A DNA stretch of 64,000 bases, taken from positions 2,790,001-2,854,000 of the forward strand of contig NZ_JAFBCQ010000001.1 in NCBI RefSeq assembly GCF_016907815.1, given 5' to 3'. This DNA comes from Microbacterium aurum (lineage in GTDB: Bacteria > Actinomycetota > Actinomycetes > Actinomycetales > Microbacteriaceae). The notes beneath the pieces were generated by a model. It was not told where the DNA came from, did not search any database, and was given only the letters and a program-made list of their open reading frames with translations. This document shows positions 20,462 to 30,395 of this stretch, in pieces (positions within the stretch are counted from its first letter, which is position 1; every line of letters begins with the position of its first letter). A program made the translations under genes and the position numbers.

Positions 20462-21580
20462 CTACGCGCGGCCGGCGTCGCCGATCGACGCGAGCGCGTC
20501 GAGGAACGCTGTCGACTCCGCTTCAGTGCCGGCCGTGACCCGCAGGCTGTGCGCGATGCCGACATCGCGGATCAGCACGCCCCGGTCGTACAGCGCGTGC
20601 CAGGTCGCCGCAGGGTCGGCGACACCGGAGAACAGCACGAAGTTCGTCCAGCTCTCGTAGGGCGTGTAGCCCAGCGCGGCGAGCGTCGCGGAGATGCGAT
20701 CGCGCTGCGCGACGATGTCGTCGACCATCGCGAGCATGGCCGGCGCGTGACGCAGTGCCGCGACAGCGGCCGCCTGAGTGAGCGCGCTGAGGTGGTAGGG
20801 CAGGCGGACGAGGCGCAGGGCGTCGATCACGGCGGGGTCGGCGGCGAGGTAGCCCACGCGCGCGCCGGCGAAAGCGAACGCCTTGCTCATCGTGCGCGAG
20901 ACGACGAGCCGCTCCCGGCCCGGCAATAGCGTCAGGGCCGAGCGGGAGTCGCGGGGCGCGAACTCCTGGTACGCCTCGTCGACGATCACGATGCCGTCGG
21001 TCGCGTCGTACACCGCTTCGATGACGTCGAGCCCGAGCGGGGTGCCGGTCGGATTGTTCGGCGCGCACAGGAACACGACGTCGGGCCGAGCCTGCGCGAC
21101 CTGCGCGGCGGCGTCCTCGGGGGCGAGCGTGTAGTCCACCCCGCGCGTGCCGGACACGTACGATGCGCCGGTCGCACGGGTCAGCAGCGGATACATGGAG
21201 TAGGTCGGGGCGAACCCGAACGCGGTGCGTCCCGGGCCGGCGAACGCCTGCAGCAGGTGCTGCAGCACCTCGTTGGAACCATTGGCCGCCCAGATCTGAT
21301 CGGGGGCAAGACCGTGACCGAGGTAATCGGCGAAGCCCTCGCGTAGCGCGGTGAACTCGCGGTCCGGGTAGCGGTTGACCTCGCGCAGCGCGCGCGCGAT
21401 GCCGTCGAGGATGTCGTCGGCGACCTCCTCTGGGACGGGGTGGGTGTTCTCGTTGACGTTCAGCGCGACCGGCAGCGGCGCCTGCGGTGCACCGTACGGC
21501 GTGAGACCGCGGAGGTCGGGACGGAGGAGGTTCTCCAGCGAGTTGGGGAGGTCTTCGAGACGGGCGCTCACCCTGACCAT
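20462..21580 (-). CDS. hisC: Histidinol-phosphate aminotransferase
   Basis: 372-residue fold type I PLP enzyme converting imidazole acetol phosphate to histidinol phosphate. NPTGTP motif, aspartate in [12 protein letters not shown] and PLP lysine in [12 protein letters not shown] are visible. Start: ATG 21580 opens the frame, but a TACGAT hexamer overlaps that ATG and leaves seven bases before GTG 21571, so the mature leaderless start may be V-S-A-R-L. hisD is not visible next to it; instead a LysM gene lies upstream. Confidence 0.96.
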   Translation of the reverse strand: MVRVSARLEDLPNSLENLLRPDLRGLTPYGAPQAPLPVALNVNENTHPVPEEVADDILDGIARALREVNRYPDREFTALREGFADYLGHGLAPDQIWAANGSNEVLQHLLQAFAGPGRTAFGFAPTYSMYPLLTRATGASYVSGTRGVDYTLAPEDAAAQVAQARPDVVFLCAPNNPTGTPLGLDVIEAVYDATDGIVIVDEAYQEFAPRDSRSALTLLPGRERLVVSRTMSKAFAFAGARVGYLAADPAVIDALRLVRLPYHLSALTQAAAVAALRHAPAMLAMVDDIVAQRDRISATLAALGYTPYESWTNFVLFSGVADPAATWHALYDRGVLIRDVGIAHSLRVTAGTEAESTAFLDALASIGDAGRA

Positions 21581-21593
21581 CGTAGAGGGCGGG

Positions 21594-21974
21594 TCAGCGT
21601 GCGGCGCTGTACTCCAGCGGGATCGCGATGGTCTCGCCGGCGTCGAGGCTGCCCGACGGCAGGGCGTTCAGCCGCATGATCGCATCGACGACGTCGCGCG
21701 GGTCCGCCTGCGGCGCGACGCTCTCGGCGATCGACCACAGGGTGTCGCCGGGCATGACGGTGACCTTCTCGAGTGCGGCGCCTGCGCCGCTGTCGGACGT
21801 GGCGAGTGCGCCACCGCCGGAGATGATCGCGATGCTGAGGGCGACGATCGCCGGCACCGATGCGAGGAAGGCCAGGACCCGGCGACCGCGACGCGTCAGC
21901 CGCAGTCGCGTCGCGGGTGCGGCGCCGAGCACGGCGCGGCGGGGCGAAGCGCCGAGGATGTCGATCGTGGTCAT
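21594..21974 (-). CDS. LysM protein, probable SOS cell-division inhibitor (YneA/ChiZ-like)
   Basis: 126 residues: Arg-rich cytoplasmic N-terminus (~35 residues), one membrane helix (FLASVPAIVALSIAIISGGGA) and an extracellular LysM domain (VTVMPGDTLWSIAESVAP). Size, topology and position divergent from lexA match B. subtilis YneA, Mycobacterium Rv2719c (ChiZ) and Corynebacterium DivS, SOS-induced division suppressors. The LexA box at 22061-22076 covers its -10. GGAGG Shine-Dalgarno lies five bases before the ATG. The role is inferred from context and architecture. No catalytic domain is seen. Confidence 0.85.
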   Translation of the reverse strand: MTTIDILGASPRRAVLGAAPATRLRLTRRGRRVLAFLASVPAIVALSIAIISGGGALATSDSGAGAALEKVTVMPGDTLWSIAESVAPQADPRDVVDAIMRLNALPSGSLDAGETIAIPLEYSAAR

Positions 21975-22008
21975 GGGTTCCTCCTCAAGGACGGATGCCT
22001 GCGGATGT

Positions 22009-22058
22009 CAGAGATTCGCACCCGACTCTCGGCCGGGAGAGTCGGATGCGAATCTCTG
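22009..22058 (-). promoter_or_regulatory. Near-perfect 22-bp inverted repeat in 5' leader of LysM gene
   Basis: Arms 22009-22030 and 22037-22058 pair at 21 of 22 positions around a 6-nt loop (GGCCGG). The predicted transcription start of the LysM gene (about 22057) falls at the outer edge of the stem, so its mRNA would begin with this hairpin. Confidence 0.7.
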
Positions 22059-22060
22059 TA

Positions 22061-22076
22061 CCGAAGCTATCTTCGA
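22061..22076. promoter_or_regulatory. LexA box (SOS operator)
   Basis: CCGAAGCTATCTTCGA matches the Gram-positive/actinobacterial operator TCGAAC-N4-GTTCGA in 9 of 12 positions and is a CGAAG-N4-CTTCG palindrome. It overlaps the minus-strand -10 TAGCTT (22069-22064) of the LysM gene and abuts the plus-strand -10 TATAAT (22077-22082) of lexA. Confidence 0.8.
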
Positions 22077-22093
22077 TATAATCTGATTGTCAA
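22064..22093 (-). promoter_or_regulatory. Promoter of LysM gene
   Basis: Minus-strand -35 TTGACA (22093-22088), 18-bp spacer, -10 TAGCTT (22069-22064), occluded by the LexA box. Confidence 0.7.
22077..22082 (+). promoter_or_regulatory. -10 of lexA promoter
   Basis: Consensus TATAAT immediately after the LexA box. The -35 region (CTCTGT, 22054-22059) is poor. A leader of about 160 nt would precede lexA. Confidence 0.6.
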
Positions 22094-22251
22094 GCCCTCC
22101 CCGGATCGGAGATGGATCGAACGCGACACGCGTGGCGCTGCGAGCGGAGACCTCCGGAACCGGATACGGTTTCGACAAGATGACCCCATCACCAACCTCC
22201 GACATTCGAAGGCGACGCCTTCCGGAGGCCGCGATCGAAGGAGCGCGCGAC

Positions 22252-22917
22252 ATGGCCGACAAGCCTCAGACCCGCCGACGCAAGAGCCTGAGCGACAAGC
22301 AGCTGAAGATCCTCGAGGTGATCCAGGCCTCCATCGCGCGGCACGGCTATCCGCCCAGCATGCGCGAGATCGGCGACGCCGTCGGACTGAAGTCGCTCTC
22401 CAGCGTCACCCACCAGCTGAATCAGCTCGAGCTGAGCGGCTACCTGCGCCGCGACGCCGGCAAGACGCGCGCGATGGAGGTCCTCATCGACCTGCCGGGC
22501 TCGGCAGCCGAGAACCCCGCCGACATGACGCCGGCCCTCGGCGACGCGGCGCTCGTTCCGCTCGTCGGACGCATCGCCGCCGGCGTCCCCATCACCGCCG
22601 ACCAGCAGGTCGAGGAGATCTTCCCGCTTCCCCGCCAGCTCGTGGGCAAGGGCGACCTGTTCATGCTGAAGGTCAGCGGAGAGTCGATGATCGACGCGGC
22701 CATCTGCGACGGCGACTGGGTCGTGGTGCGTTCGCAGCCGAACGCCGACAACGGCGACATCGTCGCCGCCATGCTCGACGGCGAGGCGACCGTGAAGACC
22801 TTCCGCCAGCGCGACGGTCACACCTGGCTCCTCCCCCGCAACAGTGCGTTCGAGCCGATCCTCGGCGACGACGCCGTCGTGCTCGGCAAGGTCGTCGCCG
22901 TGCTCCGCGCCGTCTGA
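22252..22917 (+). CDS. lexA: SOS repressor LexA
   Basis: 221 residues. N-terminal winged helix ([24 protein letters not shown], roughly residues 37-60) binds the SOS box; the C-terminal S24 peptidase domain shows the self-cleavage site Ala110-Gly111 (IAAGVP), catalytic Ser145 (SGESMIDA) and Lys182 (EATVKTF). Start ATG 22252 has AAGGAG eight bases upstream; the frame is open further upstream but those codons lack a ribosome site. Autoregulated by the box at 22061. RecA in the same window is its co-protease. Confidence 0.98.
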   Translation: MADKPQTRRRKSLSDKQLKILEVIQASIARHGYPPSMREIGDAVGLKSLSSVTHQLNQLELSGYLRRDAGKTRAMEVLIDLPGSAAENPADMTPALGDAALVPLVGRIAAGVPITADQQVEEIFPLPRQLVGKGDLFMLKVSGESMIDAAICDGDWVVVRSQPNADNGDIVAAMLDGEATVKTFRQRDGHTWLLPRNSAFEPILGDDAVVLGKVVAVLRAV

Positions 22918-22935
22918 GTCACCCGTCGAGGCTGA

Positions 22936-23181
22936 GGTCCGGAGCACTCCGCCTGCCGCGGGCCGTGCGCGCGCCACGGCGCCGGCCTGGCCCTGCTCAT
23001 CGGAGCGGGCTCGCTCGCGGTGGGCGTCGCGATCGGCTCCGCCGCCATGGGAAGCGTCGCGACCGATCTCGACCTGTCCCCCACCGGGCTTGCCGTCGTC
23101 TACGCGCAGCTGTCCGGGCAGACGGCGCACACCGCCGCGGTCCTCGCCGTGGTGGCGGACGCGGCGACCACGGTGCGGTGA
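22936..23181 (+). pseudogene. Remnant of a small membrane protein gene
   Basis: From about 22984 the plus strand encodes a convincing protein end: a hydrophobic helix (LALLIGAGSLAVGVAIG), then SVATDLDLSPTGLAVVYAQL and a TGA at 23181, with strong G/C at third positions. No start codon precedes it in frame: upstream lies a TGA (22933-22935) and Cys/Arg-rich nonsense, while a plausible N-terminal stretch is in another frame. It looks like a 5'-truncated or frameshifted gene. Identity unknown. Confidence 0.5.
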
Positions 23182-23229
23182 GACGCTGTCCGGTGAGACG
23201 CCACGCCCACTGCCGCCGGGTGGTGAGAC

Positions 23230-25557
23230 TCAGCCGATGGGCTGCAACTCGCCGCGCACCCGGTCCGCGGCTGTCACGAGGTTCCGCAGCGACGCCACCG
23301 TCTCGTCGTACCCCCGCGTCTTCAGGCCGCAGTCGGGGTTGACCCACACCTGCCGCAGCGGCAGTTCAGCGGCGGCGCGACGCAGCAGGGACTCGATCTC
23401 AGCGCTGCTCGGCACGCGCGGGGAGTGGATGTCGTAGACGCCGGGACCGATGCCCGCCGCGAATCCCGACGCGGCGATGTCGCCGATCACCTCACCACGG
23501 CTGCGCGCCGCCTCGATCGAGGTGACGTCGGCATCCAGCGCGGCGATCGCCTCGATGACGACACCGAACTCCGAGTAGCAGAGATGAGTGTGGATCTGCG
23601 TCGGCGCTGCCGCCCCCGCCGTCGCGATGCGGAAGGCGCGCACCGACCAGTCGAGGTACGACGCCTGATCGGCGCGGCGCAGCGGCAGCAGCTCACGGAG
23701 GGCGGGCTCGTCGACCTGGATGATCCGGATGCCGGCGTCTTCGAGGTCCGCGATCTCATCCCGAAGGGCGAGCGCGACCTGGTTCGCCGTGTCGGCGAGC
23801 GGCTGGTCGTCGCGGACGAACGACCACGCCAGGATCGTGACGGGGCCGGTCAGCATCCCCTTGACGTGCTTGTCCGACAGGGACTGCGCGAAGCGCGCCC
23901 AGTCGACCGTGATCGGCGCCGGCCGTGCGACGTCGCCCCACAGGATCGACGGGCGCGTGGCCCGCGACCCGTATGACTGCACCCAGCCGTGCTGCGTCAC
24001 GGCGAAGCCGTCGAGGTGCTCGGCGAAGTACTGCACCATGTCGTTGCGCTCCGCCTCGCCGTGCACGAGCACGTCCAGCCCGAGGTCTTCCTGCAGCGCG
24101 ATCACCCGCGCGATCTCGTCACGCAGGAACTGCGCGTACTCAGCAGCGGTGAGCTCGCCGCGGCCGTGCGCGGCGCGGGCGCGGCGGATGTCGCCCGTCT
24201 GCGGGAAGGAGCCGATCGTCGTGGTCGGCAGGACGGGAAGCCCCAGCGACTCCTGCGCGGCGGCCCGCAGCTCGAGGTCGCCGCGCTCCGCGTCGGCCGG
24301 CGTCAGCGCGGCGGCACGGCTCCGCACCGCCCCGTCCCGCACGCCCGGCGCGCTGCGACGGTCGGCGAGCGCGGCCGCGGCGTCGGCGATGTCGGCCGCG
24401 ATCGCCGCGGGCCCATCGGTGAGTCCACGGGCGAGCGTGACGACCTGCGCGACCTTCTGGTCGGCGAACGCGAGCCAGGATGCCAGACGCGCATCCAGCG
24501 CGGTCTCGTCGGCGACGTCGTGCGGCACGTGCTGCAGCGATGTGGACGTCCCGGCCGCGACGCCCGCCGCGCCGAGACCGGCCAGCGAGGCCAGGCGCTC
24601 GGCTGCGGCACCCAGGTCGCCGCGCCAGATGTTGCGACCGTCGATCACACCGCCGACGAGCGTCTTGCCAGCCAGCCCCGGTACCGCCGTCGGGACGCCA
24701 CCGCGGTGCAGGTCGATCGCGAGCGCCTCGACCGGCGCTGCGCCGAGCGCGCGCCATGCCTCAGGTGTGAGCGGACCGTAGCCGGCGGCGACGAGGATGG
24801 CGGGGCGCTCCGTCGCCGCCCCGAGCACGGCGTAGGCACGCGCGGCCGCGGCGGCGAGAGAGGCGGCATCCACATCAAGGCTCTCGCTCACGAGGGCGTG
24901 CTCGTCGAGCTGCACCCATTCGGCGCCCGCCCGGCGGAGTGCCCCGAGCAGGTCGGCGTACACCGCCAGCAGGTCATCGAGCCGGTCGAGCGGCGCGAAC
25001 CCTGCGGGAGCCGCGTCGGAGGACTTCGCCAGCGCGAGCAGGGTGACCGGGCCGACGATCACGGGCCGCACCGTCACGCCGTCGGCGCGCGCCTCGGCGA
25101 CCTGCCGGGCGAACCGATCGCTGGAGAGCCGGAAGTCGGTCTCGGGGCCGATCTCGGGGACGAGGTAGTGGTAGTTCGTGTCGAACCATTTGGTCATCTC
25201 CAGCGGCGCAGCCTCACCGAGACCGCGCGCCGCCGCGAAGTATGCCGCCAGCGGAATCGACCCGTCGGCAGCCCGCAGCGCGCCGAACCGCTCCGGCAGC
25301 GCGCCGACGGTGAGGGCGGCGTCGAGCACCTGGTCGTAGAAGGAGAACGACTCCGGAATCGCCGAGTCGCCGCGGCCGAGCCCGAGGGTGGCGAGGCGCT
25401 CCCGCGTCGCGCGGCGCAGCTCGGTCGTGACGCGGTCGAGCTCGGCCTCATCGATCTCCCCGGCCCAGTGCTGCTCGAGGGCACGCTTGAGCTCCCGGCG
25501 CCGTCCGATGCGGGGGTAGCCGAGGATGGTGCCGGCGGGGAAGGCGGGAGCGGTCAT
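23230..25557 (-). CDS. metE: Cobalamin-independent methionine synthase
   Basis: 775 residues with two homologous barrels. Transfers methyl from 5-methyl-tetrahydrofolate polyglutamate to homocysteine. N-half start [23 protein letters not shown]-half carries the zinc ligands in THLCYSEF (His, Cys) with Glu downstream and the final Cys in [12 protein letters not shown]. Start overlaps the metF stop (ATGA), so MetF supplies methyl-THF to MetE from one mRNA. No B12 riboswitch or SAM element is evident upstream of metF. Confidence 0.98.
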   Translation of the reverse strand: MTAPAFPAGTILGYPRIGRRRELKRALEQHWAGEIDEAELDRVTTELRRATRERLATLGLGRGDSAIPESFSFYDQVLDAALTVGALPERFGALRAADGSIPLAAYFAAARGLGEAAPLEMTKWFDTNYHYLVPEIGPETDFRLSSDRFARQVAEARADGVTVRPVIVGPVTLLALAKSSDAAPAGFAPLDRLDDLLAVYADLLGALRRAGAEWVQLDEHALVSESLDVDAASLAAAAARAYAVLGAATERPAILVAAGYGPLTPEAWRALGAAPVEALAIDLHRGGVPTAVPGLAGKTLVGGVIDGRNIWRGDLGAAAERLASLAGLGAAGVAAGTSTSLQHVPHDVADETALDARLASWLAFADQKVAQVVTLARGLTDGPAAIAADIADAAAALADRRSAPGVRDGAVRSRAAALTPADAERGDLELRAAAQESLGLPVLPTTTIGSFPQTGDIRRARAAHGRGELTAAEYAQFLRDEIARVIALQEDLGLDVLVHGEAERNDMVQYFAEHLDGFAVTQHGWVQSYGSRATRPSILWGDVARPAPITVDWARFAQSLSDKHVKGMLTGPVTILAWSFVRDDQPLADTANQVALALRDEIADLEDAGIRIIQVDEPALRELLPLRRADQASYLDWSVRAFRIATAGAAAPTQIHTHLCYSEFGVVIEAIAALDADVTSIEAARSRGEVIGDIAASGFAAGIGPGVYDIHSPRVPSSAEIESLLRRAAAELPLRQVWVNPDCGLKTRGYDETVASLRNLVTAADRVRGELQPIG

Positions 25558-26540
25558 GCGAGGGTCTCCTGTTCGATGAGGCCGGCGGCGCGCAGCACCG
25601 CCAGTACGGTCTCGTGGTTGTTGAAGGCGTACAGATGGATGCCGGGCGCGCCGCCGTCCAGGACGGCACGGGCGAGATCCGCCGCGTGGGCGATGCCGAC
25701 GGCGCGCTGCGCCGCGGCCTCCGTCGCCGTCTCCAGCGCCTCCCCGAGGTCGTCCGGCCGCGGATCACCGGTGAGTTCCAGCACGCGACGCAGACGCGCC
25801 GGGGAGGTGATCGGCATGATGCCGGGGACGATCGGGATGCGCACCCCCGCGGCGCGGGCACGCTCGACGAAGGCGAGGTACTCATCGGCGTGGAAGAACA
25901 GCTGCGTGATCGCCGACGTGGCGCCCGCGGCCTGCTTCGCCAGCAGCGCATCGATGTCCTCGAAACGGTGACGCGAGCGCGGATGCCCGTTCGGGAATGC
26001 GGCCACGGCGATCTCGACGCGGGACGCCGGCTGCACCCGCGCGGCGCCGGGCACCCCGGGGATCTCCTGCTCGCGGTACGGCGAGCACTCCGCCTGCACC
26101 CGGTCGATGAGCTGCACCAGCTGTGCGGCCGACTCGAGGTCGCCGAGATAGATGTCCTCCTCGGCGGTACCGGCCGGCGGATCCCCCCGTAAGGCGAGGA
26201 AACGCGTGATCCCGGCGTCGAGGAACTCGCGGATGACCGCCGTCGCGTCGGCGTAGGTGCTGCCGACGCAGGTCAGGTGAGCGACGGGCGGCACGGCGGT
26301 CTCGCGGAGGATGTGGGTGAGCACCGCGAGGGACCGGTCGGTCGTCGAGCCGCCCGCGCCGAAGGTCACCGAGATGAACCGCGGCCCGGCGTCGGCGAGC
26401 ACCCGGATGGTCTCATAGAGGGCGGGAAGGCCCGCGGCGGTGCGCGGCGGGTAGATCTCGAACGAGAACGGCGCGGCGGCGTCGGCCGGCACCGGAGTGT
26501 CGGGGGACGTCTCGGGGAGGAACATCGTCGCGCGGGTCAT
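25554..26540 (-). CDS. metF: Methylenetetrahydrofolate reductase
   Basis: FAD-dependent barrel enzyme of about 328 residues making 5-methyl-THF. Signatures: [13 protein letters not shown] near the N-terminus, [23 protein letters not shown], and the FAD-contacting LALRGDPP. Start ATG 26540 is preferred because the conserved N-terminus begins shortly after; the open frame reaches 26591 without family similarity. First gene of metFE. Confidence 0.95.
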   Translation of the reverse strand: MTRATMFLPETSPDTPVPADAAAPFSFEIYPPRTAAGLPALYETIRVLADAGPRFISVTFGAGGSTTDRSLAVLTHILRETAVPPVAHLTCVGSTYADATAVIREFLDAGITRFLALRGDPPAGTAEEDIYLGDLESAAQLVQLIDRVQAECSPYREQEIPGVPGAARVQPASRVEIAVAAFPNGHPRSRHRFEDIDALLAKQAAGATSAITQLFFHADEYLAFVERARAAGVRIPIVPGIMPITSPARLRRVLELTGDPRPDDLGEALETATEAAAQRAVGIAHAADLARAVLDGGAPGIHLYAFNNHETVLAVLRAAGLIEQETLA

Positions 26541-26719
26541 CGTCGCTCTCGGGTCAGGGTCGGTCAGCCGGTCGGCCGCGGATGCGCGCACACGTGCGCT
26601 CGTCGCGGGCGGGTGCCGGGCTCGGCTGTCGCTCCTGCCCGGTCGGTGCCGGGCGCGTGCCCGCAGCTGCGGGCGTCGATGCGTCCACTGTAGGGGCGTG
26701 CGATGGCCGCGCGCGCTGT

Positions 26720-26736
26720 ATGACGGCAGATGTCAT
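26720..26736. promoter_or_regulatory. Palindromic operator candidate between metF and S9 peptidase
   Basis: ATGAC-N7-GTCAT (26720-26724 and 26732-26736) overlapping the -35 region of the plus-strand peptidase promoter. The form T-N-A-C/G half-sites with an odd spacer suits a LysR- or TetR-type regulator. Which one is unknown. Confidence 0.4.
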
Positions 26737-26744
26737 CTCGCCGG

Positions 26745-26750
26745 TAGCGT
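26745..26750 (+). promoter_or_regulatory. -10 hexamer of S9 peptidase gene (leaderless)
   Basis: TAGCGT six bases before the ATG at 26757, with no Shine-Dalgarno. Confidence 0.6.
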
Positions 26751-26756
26751 GGCCGG

Positions 26757-28745
26757 ATGACCGCTGCGCACCCCGACCGCCCCGAGACGTCCGAGACCTC
26801 CGCGCTCCCGACCCTCCCCTACGGCAGCTGGCCGTCGCCGCTGACGGCGGAGTGGGCCTCGGCGGCGTCGCCGCGGCTGGAGGGCGCGGCCTTCGTCGGC
26901 GACGAGATCTGGTGGGGGCAGTCGGTCCCCGCCGAGGGCGGCCGCACCGCGGTGTTCCGCCGCGCGCTGACGGCGACGGCAACCGCGATCGAGACCGTGC
27001 TGCCGACCCCGTGGAGCGCCCGGTCGACGGTGCACGACTACGGCGGCGGCGCGTGGGCCGCGACGGACGACGGCCGCCTGTTCTTCGTCGAGAAGAGCGA
27101 CCAGCAGGTCTGGCGGCTGCTCCCCGGCGGCGCGCCGCAGCCACTCACGGCGGACCCTGCCCACCGCTACGGCGGCCTCCGCTGGGGTGCGGGCACCCTC
27201 CTCGCGGTGCGCGAACGCGCCACCGGTGCCGACGCGGCCGGCGACGTGACGGCGGCGGCCGGGACCGACGCCGCGACGCGTGCGATCGTGGCGATCGACG
27301 TCGCGACCGGCGACGTGCGGACGCTTGCGACGGGAACCGATTTCGTCGCCCAGCCGACCCTGTCTCCCGACGGCGCGCTGCTGGCGTGGATCGGGTGGGA
27401 CGACCCCGACATGCCGTGGGATCACAGCCGGCTGCGCATCGCCCGGATCGACGGTGACACCCCCGCCGCCCCCGTCGACGTCGCGGGCGGCTCCGGCGCG
27501 GTCCTGCAGCCGGAGTGGCGTGACGAGCGCACCCTCGTGTTCCTCGACGACACCACCGGTTTCTGGAACCCGTGGCAGGTGAGCGCGGATGCCGGCATCC
27601 CGCCGATCCCTCTCGCGCCCGCCGACGCGGACACCGGCGGACCGCTGTGGTCGCTGGGCATGCGCTGGTACGGCGTCCTCGACGGCGGACGGATCCTCGC
27701 CGTCCGCAGCGACGGCTCCGACCGCCTCGTGCTCATCGGTCCCACAGGCGACGTGAGCCCCGTCGCGCTGCCGGCGACCGGGGACCTCCTCATCGAGGCG
27801 GTGCGCGGTCACCAGGCGCTCGTCTCGGGGACGGCGCCCGAGACGACGGGCATCTGGCTCATCGACGCGGATGCCGGGACCGCCCGACAGGTCGTCGGCG
27901 CGTCCCTGGGGATCGACCGCGCGTGGCTGCCGCGCACGGCGCCGCTGACGGTGTCCGGGTCTTCCGGCGACGTGCACGCCTTCGTCCATCCCCCGGCAAG
28001 CCCGGAGGTGCGGGGCGCGGACGGCGAGCGCCCGCCGTACCTCGTGCTCGTCCACGGCGGTCCCACCGGGCGCGCGACGGGCGTCGCCGACAGCCGCGTG
28101 CTGTTCTTCACGAGCCGCGGCATCGGCGTCCTGGAGGTGAACTACGGCGGCTCGACCGGATACGGGCGCGCCTATCGCGAGCGGCTCCGCGGGCAGTGGG
28201 GCGTGGTGGATGTCGCGGACGTCGCCGCCGCGGCATCCGGCCTCGCGGCGACCGGAGCCGCCGATCCCGCCCGCCTCGCGATCAAGGGCGGCTCGGCGGG
28301 CGGCTGGACCGTGCTCGCGGCGCTCGCCCGCACCGATGTGTTCGCCGCCGGGATCTCCCGCTACGGCGTCGGCGACGCCCGTGCGCTGGCCGCGGCATCC
28401 CACGGCTTCGAGGCGCACTACCTCGACGGTCTCATCGGCCCGCTGCCCGAGGCCGAGGAGGTCTACCGGGAGCGGTCGCCGCTGACCCACATCGAGGGGT
28501 TCGACGTGCCGGTGCTCCTGCTGCAGGGCTCCGACGACCCCGTCGTCCCGCCGTCGCAGGCCGAGGCCATCCGCGACGCGCTCGCCGCGCACGGCGTGCC
28601 GCACGCCTACGTCCGCTACGAGGGCGAGGGCCACGGCTTCCGGCGTGCCGAGACGATCGTGCACGCTCTGGAGACCGAACTCGCCTTCGTGGGACAGGTC
28701 TTCGGGTTCGAGACCCCCGGCATCCCTCCGGTCACGCTGACCTGA
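26757..28745 (+). CDS. S9-family prolyl oligopeptidase-like serine peptidase
   Basis: 662 residues, cytoplasmic (no signal peptide). An N-terminal beta-propeller of about 400 residues is followed by an alpha/beta hydrolase domain: LVHGGPTGR oxyanion region, nucleophile elbow G-G-S-A-G-G, Asp in LLQGSDDPVVPPSQ and His in GEGHGFR, giving a complete triad. These enzymes cleave short peptides as dipeptidyl or acylaminoacyl peptidases; the precise specificity is not deducible. Monocistronic, converging on hflX with 31 bp between. Confidence 0.93.
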   Translation: MTAAHPDRPETSETSALPTLPYGSWPSPLTAEWASAASPRLEGAAFVGDEIWWGQSVPAEGGRTAVFRRALTATATAIETVLPTPWSARSTVHDYGGGAWAATDDGRLFFVEKSDQQVWRLLPGGAPQPLTADPAHRYGGLRWGAGTLLAVRERATGADAAGDVTAAAGTDAATRAIVAIDVATGDVRTLATGTDFVAQPTLSPDGALLAWIGWDDPDMPWDHSRLRIARIDGDTPAAPVDVAGGSGAVLQPEWRDERTLVFLDDTTGFWNPWQVSADAGIPPIPLAPADADTGGPLWSLGMRWYGVLDGGRILAVRSDGSDRLVLIGPTGDVSPVALPATGDLLIEAVRGHQALVSGTAPETTGIWLIDADAGTARQVVGASLGIDRAWLPRTAPLTVSGSSGDVHAFVHPPASPEVRGADGERPPYLVLVHGGPTGRATGVADSRVLFFTSRGIGVLEVNYGGSTGYGRAYRERLRGQWGVVDVADVAAAASGLAATGAADPARLAIKGGSAGGWTVLAALARTDVFAAGISRYGVGDARALAAASHGFEAHYLDGLIGPLPEAEEVYRERSPLTHIEGFDVPVLLLQGSDDPVVPPSQAEAIRDALAAHGVPHAYVRYEGEGHGFRRAETIVHALETELAFVGQVFGFETPGIPPVTLT

Positions 28746-28776
28746 GCACCGCCTTTGCGGCCTCTTGCCGGTCGCG

Positions 28777-30300
28777 TCAGACGGCGTACGGGGCGAGCTC
28801 GGCGGCCAGGCGCTCGGAGACGTGCGCGTGCACGGCGGTGCCGCCTTCTTCGTGGCTGGTCGAGACGATGTGCGCGCTCTCGTGCATCGCGTTGATGAGG
28901 TCGCCGCGGTCGTACGGCACGAGTGCGCGCACCTCGACCGCCGGCAACGGCAGCGCCGCCTCGATCGCGGCCCGCAGCTGTTCGATGCCCTCACCGGTGC
29001 GAGACGACACGAACAGCGCACCGGGCTCGAGTCCGCGCAGCACCAGTCGGGTGTCGTCGTCGACGAGATCGGCCTTGTTGAACACGACGATCTCGCGCGT
29101 CGACCGTGCCCCCACGTCGCCCATGACGTCGCGGACCGTCGCCAGCTGCGCGGCCGGATCGGGGTGCGATCCGTCGACCACGTGGACGAGAACGTCGGCG
29201 TCGCCGACCTCCTCCAGGGTGGAGCGGAACGCTTCCACCAGCTGGTGCGGCAGGTTGCGGACGAAGCCGACGGTATCGGTGAGCGTGTACACGCGTCCGT
29301 CGGCGGCCTCGGCGCGGCGCACCGTCGCGTCGAGCGTCGCGAACAGCGCGTTCTCGACGAGCACGCCGGCGCTGGTCAGCCGGTTGAGCAGGCTCGACTT
29401 TCCCGCGTTGGTGTAGCCGGCGATCGCGACCGACGGGATCGTGTTGCGCTTGCGCTCGCTGCGCTTGGCCTCACGGGCGGGCGCGAAGTCACGCAGCTGC
29501 TTGCGCAGCTGCGCCATCTTGGTGCGGATGCGGCGACGGTCCAGCTCGATCTTCGTCTCACCGGGTCCGCGCGAGCCCATACCGGCGCCGCCGGCGCCGA
29601 CCTGTCCACCGGCCTGACGGCTCATCGACTCACCCCAGCCGCGCAGGCGCGGCAGCAGGTATTCGAGCTGGGCGAGCTCGACTTGGGCCTTGCCCTCGCG
29701 GCTCTTGGCGTGCTGACTGAAGATGTCGAGGATGACGGTGGTCCGGTCGATCACCTTGACCTTGACGACGTCCTCCAGCGCACGTCGCTGGCTGGGGGCG
29801 AGCTCGGTGTCGGCGATGACGGTGTCGGCGCCCACGGCGGCGACGAGGTCCCGCAGCTCGGCGGCCTTGCCGCGGCCGATGTAGGTGGCGGGGTCGGGGT
29901 GCGGGCGCCGCTGCAGCACGCCGTCGAGCACGACGGCGCCGGCGGTCTCGGCGAGCGCGGCGAGCTCGCGCAGCGAGTTCTCGGCGTCCTCGTGCGAACC
30001 CTGCGGGTAGACGCCCACGAGCACGACGTTCTCCAGCCGCAGCTGCCGGTACTCGACCTCGGTGACGTCCTCGAGCTCGGTGGACAGCCCCGGAACGCGT
30101 CGCAGCGCCGCGCGCTCCTCGCGATCCCACTGGTCGCCGTCCGTGTCGCCGTAGGCGACCGTGGCGGCATCCTGCAGCGCCTGAGCGGCTCCGAAGACAT
30201 GCACGCCCGACCGCGCCTCGGCGCGCGCGAGCACCCGGTCGACCGGGTCGACGGGCGTGTCGTCGGCGTCACGCATGTCGGTGTCGGTGGTGTCTGTCAT
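28777..30300 (-). CDS. hflX: Ribosome-associated GTPase HflX
   Basis: 507 residues. HflX N-domain (VYIGRGK-like segment PATYIGRGKAAELRDLV), a helical coiled linker with the glycine-rich GGQVGAGGAGMGSRGPGE loop, and a TrmE-Era type G domain: G1 AGYTNAGKSSLLNRL, G3 DTVGFVRNLP, G4 NKADLV. Splits stalled 70S ribosomes in other bacteria. Start ATG 30300 has GGAAGGA five bases upstream; a TAGACT -10 lies at 30324-30329. Divergent from a methyltransferase gene. The ~30-residue Asp/Thr N-terminal tail is not conserved in the family. Confidence 0.95.
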   Translation of the reverse strand: MTDTTDTDMRDADDTPVDPVDRVLARAEARSGVHVFGAAQALQDAATVAYGDTDGDQWDREERAALRRVPGLSTELEDVTEVEYRQLRLENVVLVGVYPQGSHEDAENSLRELAALAETAGAVVLDGVLQRRPHPDPATYIGRGKAAELRDLVAAVGADTVIADTELAPSQRRALEDVVKVKVIDRTTVILDIFSQHAKSREGKAQVELAQLEYLLPRLRGWGESMSRQAGGQVGAGGAGMGSRGPGETKIELDRRRIRTKMAQLRKQLRDFAPAREAKRSERKRNTIPSVAIAGYTNAGKSSLLNRLTSAGVLVENALFATLDATVRRAEAADGRVYTLTDTVGFVRNLPHQLVEAFRSTLEEVGDADVLVHVVDGSHPDPAAQLATVRDVMGDVGARSTREIVVFNKADLVDDDTRLVLRGLEPGALFVSSRTGEGIEQLRAAIEAALPLPAVEVRALVPYDRGDLINAMHESAHIVSTSHEEGGTAVHAHVSERLAAELAPYAV

Positions 30301-30395
30301 GAAATCCTTCCGGTCAGCCTTGCAGTCTATCCGCTGTGGCCGGTGGCGGCGGGGCCGCGAACACGCGACCCGGCGGCTCCGGTACGCTCGCATCC

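Noticed and set aside
22166..22177. GGTTTCGACAAG in the lexA leader as a second copy of the dispersed repeat
   Set aside because: Only about 12 bases match and the rest of the unit is absent; could be chance.
26541..26719. SAM or cobalamin riboswitch before metF
   Set aside because: I looked for the SAM-I/II/IV cores and the B12 box and saw none; a covariance-model search would be decisive.
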